This document shows, piece after piece, positions 58,578 through 64,000 of a stretch of DNA of 64,000 nt; position 1 is the stretch's first letter, and each line of letters begins with the position of its first letter. Location of the stretch: assembly GCA_949152475.1 (NCBI GenBank), contig OX424555.1, forward strand, positions 97,745,515-97,809,514, in the 5' to 3' direction. The DNA is from Terebella lapidaria (lineage: Eukaryota > Annelida > Polychaeta > Terebellida > Terebellidae). Below the pieces are notes generated by a model that worked only from the letters and a program-made list of their open reading frames with translations, ran no database searches and had not been told where the DNA came from. A program made the position numbers and the translations under genes.

Positions 58578-59941
58578 TGACGTTTTCGCTCATGCGCTGG
58601 CACTATAGCCAGTGTCTGGAAATTGGGGTGTTTGATCTTCCTGATTGCCGGAGAGCATGACGGTGAATGCTACTTGCTGCTCCGGTTCGAGCCCAGAAGA
58701 ACATACTCCTAGAGACTCCTAAAAATTTGTAGGCAACCTCGGGAGAAATGCCTTTTTGACTTATTCTTGCATGTTGAGCAAAAGGCCCTAACCTGAGGTT
58801 GTACCCAAAGCGCCCATGTGCCCATGCTCGTCATGCCGCTACCATGGCCCGGGCACATTGGAATACATGTGTAGCATTATGACGTGGTAGCTACATTAGT
58901 AGTGACACCACAGTTATGGCTCGAACATGCGGACGTGCGAACATGTTGACTCACATCACATGTAAATATCGGGTTGCTGGTGCCTGGCCGCAGACAGGTA
59001 TAGCACTTGTCTGGGGCACCCATATGGGTGATAAACTGGACCAGTGTGATGTGCCTCAGCAGTAGGACAGCTGACCTCTTGGACGAGGTCTCTCCGAAAG
59101 GGGAATGCACTTTATCGTTATGACGTGGTGGCTACATTAGTAGTGACACCACAGTTATGGCGCGGACGTGTGGACAGGTTTATAAGACATTCGCTGACAC
59201 TCCACTTTATCGTGAGGTCGCCAAACTTGACTGTGATGAAGCTCTTCTGAGTCATGTATCATAGTCATGTTTCAGTCAGACTTCATATGGCCAACTAGAT
59301 ACTTGGATAACGAAGTGTAAGAATTGCTCAAGGACCGTGCTGAATGGCGGGGTGCATGCGCCTTAGAGTGCCGGCGTCAAACATTACATTGGTGCTGTGA
59401 CCAGGATTAATCCGATGACAAACCCATTGCAGATCCCGTTCCGATTCAGGGGTGGGAGGAACAAACTCCTAGGGACAACCAAATTGTAGGCAAACTCAGG
59501 GAAAAGCCTTTGTAACCCATGCTTGAATGTTGAGCTGAAGGCCTTCTGCTTCTGCCAAGTCCGTCGGGATATCCGAGGTTCTATCCTCGTGGTGGCCACG
59601 TATCATGATTATGTGTGGCGATTTTGCCCAAAGATCGCGGCAGGAGATTCTTTGCTAAACACTACCGGTACATGCGTGTTCAAACTTGATTTCATGCGGT
59701 GGAAAGATTCATTCAAATAAAATCCACCTTGTACAAATATCCGATGTCAGAACAAGTATTATCTTTGACTTGAAATTCTGCATGGACCTCCGCTAGACAA
59801 GTAACATCACATTTTTTTTCTCACAATTTTATTCAAATAAAGCTTATTTGTTTGTAGCGTAGAAAAATCATTAATATTTCATTGACGATTTTTGACACTG
59901 TAGGACGCGTAAGAAATCGGAAATATATTCGGACCGTGAAA
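58578..59941. other. Spacer upstream of TFAM with diverged duplications
   Basis: No gene recognised. The segment GACGTGGTAGCTACATTAGT plus AGTGACACCACAGTTATGGC (from about 58880) recurs at about 59121. A second pair, near 58700-58790 and 59450-59550, shares ACTCCTAG, TTGTAGGCAA and TTGAGC..AAGGCC. These may be remnants of one duplicated repeat. The TFAM promoter should lie at the right end. Confidence 0.45.
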
Positions 59942-62900
59942 ATGGCGCTCCAGCATAGTCTTTTGTGCTTCAAAAATGTTTCAAACACCCTTGCTAGAAG
60001 CCTTCCCAGAATAGCATATTGGAAGTCCGGGTATACATACCTTAGGACTGTACTATTATGTTCAGCATGATAATCAGAATTGTCAACAATTACATATGAA
60101 ATAGTTGCTGAATATTATTTGTCGTGTGAGCGATAATGTAGGCTAGTGATCAGACTGATGTAGTCACAGATAGGGCATGTGCATGTCATTTTATTTTCGA
60201 AGGTCTGAATGATTAGTCCATTTTGTAATTCATTAATCGTCAGGTATTTATTGAATTGTAATCCATTAATCGGCAATGTTAATAAATTATGCAAGACTGT
60301 TAGCGTGAACAGGAATCGTTTCATCTCAATTTTGATACATTCTTTATAAATTATATATGCATAAAAACTTGAAAACTCATACTTTGAACAAGTTTGAAGT
60401 AAACTGTGGAATTGCTTGGCAACAACTCAGATCATGAGAGCGTTTCCTGGCTATACCGCCGTGCAAAAGATGAGGATCCTTCTAAAAACACAGACCAGTG
60501 CTCGTACTAGGACCAGTGATCGTACATTCAATGAAATGTGTCATATGAGCTGCTGACATGGTATGAATTTGGCATCATTTGTTTCCATCTAAATTTACTC
60601 CCATTCGTCCAATATGTCTGGAGAATCCTGGAAAATGTGTCTGCCATAATTTGATTGTTTCATTCACTGTACGAACGCTGGTCCCTGTACGACTACGAGC
60701 CATCCGTCCTAAATTCGCCGCATTCCCAAATTCGCCAACAGCATTTTTGGGCTCTTTTATGTCCTTCAAAACACCCATCAAAATCGTTATTCGATAGTCG
60801 GGTATCAGGACTATTTACCATCATTTTGGTTTTCACAAAGACAGCTTCTATGCTTTGCTAATATGCAGTTGGCGAACTTAGGGTTGCGGCGAATTTAGGA
60901 CGGATGGCTCGTACTGGTCACTTTATGCTATATATATTTCAACGTCTCCTGTACAATGGTTGCTTAATCGATTGATTGTAATAATTGAATCATAATCAAG
61001 TACGTGAGTACTTGATTATGTACGCACCTATTTATTTCACAGCTTGTGAACAATATTCCTGGTTGTCAGCTGAGTTTGCTGCTGACTTCTTCTGTGGCAC
61101 ACTGATAAATTTACACCCTTGAGAAAAAAATCTCTTCGAAAAATATTTCATACAAGATGATGGATTTTGATCAACATTTCGTATCTTTTATCATTCATGG
61201 TTAAATTTATTGTACGCTGTAGGCTTCGTTCGTGTGATTTCCATGAAATTCATTACCGGTAGATCTAATTTAAATCAGGTCAAATTTGACATAATATATT
61301 CCTTTCGGACTCACAGATATGATGTTACAAGCCCTGTGCAAGCCTGCGGTGCGGTATACTCGACCACAGGCCCAAATGTTCCACCACGCCCTCTCCTGCA
61401 GACTGATGCAGGTCGTCTCATTCAGTTCTCTCAGCTTCTCTCATCCCGTGGGTCATCTACGCGGGGACCAAAAAAACCTCTCACCTCCTATTTTCTCTTC
61501 AAGCAAGAGTTTTATCCCAAGCTCGCCAGAACAAACCCAAGTATGTGTAGTAGAAAGAGAACATTGTTTTGCAGCTCATGCTGTGCGAAAATTTGATTGT
61601 AATCTACATTTCAAGATGTGTTTTGTCAATAAAGACTAGATAAATTAACCTGTGGAAATGCAGTGGCAGTATTTTCTGGCCCCCCATATGTTTGTGCAGC
61701 AGAAATGATGTCATTCCGGTATTATTTTACAGATCGATCTGTGACAGACATCAGTAAAGAACTCGGGCAGCAGTGGAAAAATCTTCCACACAGTGAACGT
61801 GAGGTAAGGAAAAGATAATCACCTGATGAAGACACATGTTTAAATTTCTAGTCCATCGGTTTTTAAAACTTGTACATTAAACATTGTCCTAGAAAAGGGT
61901 CATAAGGTTACCTGATTTTGGTTTCATCACTCGAAGTTCTGTGACCCTTGTTTTAGAACACCTTGTACCAAACTCACCATAATGACGACCAAGTCGAAGG
62001 ACAATTTTTACAAACTTGACACATGATTATTCCATTGGATATAGAAATACATTGAAGCCGCCAAGCAAGAGAGTTTGCGATACAAACAGCAGAGAGACCA
62101 ACTGAGTGCTGCTCAGAAGGAAGAAATACACGCTGAGGCAACCAAACGACGTAAACACCTCAAAGCCATTAGATTGAAGAAGGTAATAAAATTATTTTAC
62201 ATTTTCAATCTTCGGAAAAAAATTACATTCTAATTCTGAAATGCAGTCTGCATAGTAGATGCATGAAAACTATGGATATGTTTTTCACTTTTAGCAAATG
62301 CGAGAGCTCCACCGACCTAAGCGACCCCCAACACAGTACAACTTGTTCATGCGAGACCGTGTCACTACAAGGGGTGTCACTCCACCTCGGGTACGTCACC
62401 TGGGGGGCAGTCTAAACACTAATATATATGTCACAGTAGCCTGTTGGGTTTTGGAGGTGCTTAGAGCATGATAGCTCCTCGTGCATGCCATGTATGTAAA
62501 ATAACTTTCTAGTTTGGTGTTTATGTTCTTGGTGTTACAGTGAATATTTCTTCGGCAGGATTTCATGAAACAAGTGGCTATGGAATGGAGGGCTCTATCT
62601 CCCGAACAAAAACAGGTAAGGTGCAGCGAATCTTCGTACCAACAAAGGAAGATAGATAGAAATAGTCCCAGAATTGTCATACTATCTTATCAAAATAACT
62701 CCATGGTTTGTTTCACGATAGCCGTACAAGCTGGAAGCTGCTGAATTGCTGAAGCAGTACAGTGCATCCATGACTAAGTGGGAGGAGCAAATGAAGAACG
62801 AAGGTCACCCCGAGTTTGTGCGTGGTTATCGAGTCGCTAAACCCCGCACACGCAAGACCCGGAGGAAACCAGCAGCAAAGAAAGCAGCTTCTCGAAAGAA

Positions 62901-63033
62901 AAAGGCAGCTCCCAAAAAAGCTCTTTCTAAAAAGACTGCTCCTAAAGAGAACAAACCTACCAAGAAAACTTCGAGTCGTAAATCAAAGAAAGCCGAGGAA
63001 CCTGAAGACGTGTCTTGGATGAGGGAAGAGTGA
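59942..63033 (+). CDS. TFAM: Mitochondrial transcription factor A (two HMG boxes)
   Basis: Seven exons: 59942-60030, 61317-61540, 61733-61803, 62045-62182, 62295-62390, 62559-62615 and 62722-63033. All are GT-AG and in phase, giving 328 residues (human 246). Residues 1-30 (MALQHSLLCFKNVSNTLARS) lack acidic residues and look like a mitochondrial targeting peptide. HMG box 1 spans about 81-147 (PKKPLTSYFLFKQEF, LGQQWKNL) and HMG box 2 about 181-250 (RPKRPPTQYNLFMRD, AMEWRALSPEQK). MTKWEEQMKNEG matches the post-box-2 region of human TFAM (MKSWEEQM). The protein bends and packages mtDNA and starts mitochondrial transcription. The C-terminus adds a histone-like tail of about 50 residues (about 266-316) rich in KKA/KKT. 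Exon 1 is supported by phase and targeting character only. Confidence 0.88.
60493..60919. mobile_element. MITE family B, copy 2, split by a family A MITE
   Basis: Same family as 25963-26189: GACCAGTGCTCGTACTAGGA start, AAATGTGTCATATGAGCTGC core and CTGGTC end. It is interrupted at GTACGAC-TA by MITE A copy 3. It lies in TFAM intron 1. Confidence 0.8.
60696..60911. mobile_element. MITE family A, copy 3, nested in a family B MITE
   Basis: 216 bp, ends CGAGCCATCCGTCCTAAATT and AATTTAGGACGGATGGCTCG, flanked by TA (60694-60695 and 60912-60913). The uninterrupted family B copy shows the empty site GTACAAC-TA-CTGGTCAC at 26175-26191, which proves both boundaries and the TA duplication. Confidence 0.92.
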
Positions 63034-64000
63034 CATGGAACCATTCTTCGGTCCACCACAGCTAGCAATGTGCAGTGTGTGTGTGAGCCAGTGATCACCC
63101 ACTGGTGACAAGACATGATCATAAGACTTTTGCTGAACATTTCAGAGACCCTGCAATTATTTGTAGATGTACAGGGCATTTCACCCCAAAATATCATCGG
63201 TGCTTACAGTCGTAAAGTGACTGCAGAATCCATTATCAGTAAATCAAACGTAACCCAAGATGGGACATTTTTGACTTGTTATTTGTTCACATTATTGGCA
63301 GATTGCAGTTTGATATATTTTGCTTTGATTTTTGATAACATATTTCCTGTAGGACACTTTCTTGTGTAAATTTTTCAGCAAACTTTGTTCACTCCCAGCA
63401 AAACGATAATAACTAGCAGATATTGATATTGTTTTGCTTACATTTGAGTCATTATGTACCTCAATCAGAGGCCTATCTAGTGTGGACAGAGAAATTAGGT
63501 TTCAGCAATCACTATAAATGAAGGGATTTTAGTATCTGTATTCTTGGTTTCTTATACATCAGTGAACATTACAACCATCATTTGTCAAATGGAACGAAGA
63601 TCTCAAGGTCTATACCTACAAAGGTCAGATGACCATTCATAAATACGACGTTGCTCAGGATATTGTTCATGAATGGAATAAGATACATATAAATGTGCAT
63701 TTATGTGGTAAATGACTGCTATATTCTGTTACTCATCATTGTAGTACATCTTTGTAGTGTGGACGCATTGCTCGTGTGGTTTGAAACCTGCGGTGCTGTT
63801 ATTGCTGATCAGTTATGGAAGTTTTTTTTATAACATATACTGGAAAAGTCCTGAAAATTGTGATGTGGTCTTACTTGATTGTGGTGTGACCAATATATGA
63901 ACATTAGAAAATATTTCCATGTTATGTTCAAAAGTAATTAATGATGATATTGATAAATTTCTAAAGAATCTTTGTAATATACTAGTAGTCATATTTCACT
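63034..64000 (+). other. TFAM 3' UTR and downstream sequence
   Basis: AT-rich sequence to the window edge. I saw no canonical AATAAA close after the stop. No other gene recognised. Confidence 0.4.

Noticed and set aside
58600-59720. Gene fragments upstream of TFAM
   Set aside because: Short frames without recognisable domains; the stretch has diverged internal duplications and looks like old repeat sequence.

Overview
This window is nuclear DNA of an invertebrate animal, most likely a cephalochordate (amphioxus). Genes have many short exons with GT-AG introns, and their proteins align closely by eye with vertebrate orthologues. Small DNA transposons are dense. Several introns begin with minisatellites that overlap the 5' splice site, which I recall being described in amphioxus. 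The species call is an inference.

Layout. 1-1840: 3' end of a peroxisomal carrier gene (SLC25A17/PMP34 type, +), with a 40-bp minisatellite in its last intron. 2069-3948: a PIF/Harbinger-like non-autonomous element carrying an internal satellite. 4684-8548: N-sulfoglucosamine sulfohydrolase (SGSH, +, 7 exons). 11420-21743: LRRC45 (-, 17 exons); its intron 11 holds about 49 copies of a 61-bp minisatellite interrupted by a Tigger/pogo transposon with an open transposase frame. 23487-40894: a formin (+, 24 exons) with an FH2 domain, almost no FH1, and a long tyrosine-rich tail. 43565-51914: a carboxypeptidase E-like prohormone-processing enzyme (-, 9 exons). 52693-58140: a broken LTR retrotransposon fossil. 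59942-63033: mitochondrial transcription factor A (TFAM, +, 7 exons) with a lysine-rich tail.

The genes are unrelated housekeeping or cell-biology genes: peroxisomal transport, lysosomal heparan sulfate breakdown, centrosome cohesion, actin assembly, neuropeptide maturation and mtDNA packaging/transcription. They form no operon-like unit. SGSH and LRRC45 both lie in human 17q25.3, so that linkage may be old.

The most striking signal is a shared architecture. Four different genes (SLC25A17, LRRC45, formin, CPE) each carry an intronic minisatellite whose unit contains the last bases of the upstream exon plus its 5' splice site. Unit lengths are 40, 61, 115 and about 100-115 bp. Each array begins at the real donor and runs downstream in the transcribed direction. 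Around this sit at least nine small transposons, several with exact target-site duplications, including one nested insertion with its empty site preserved elsewhere in the window.
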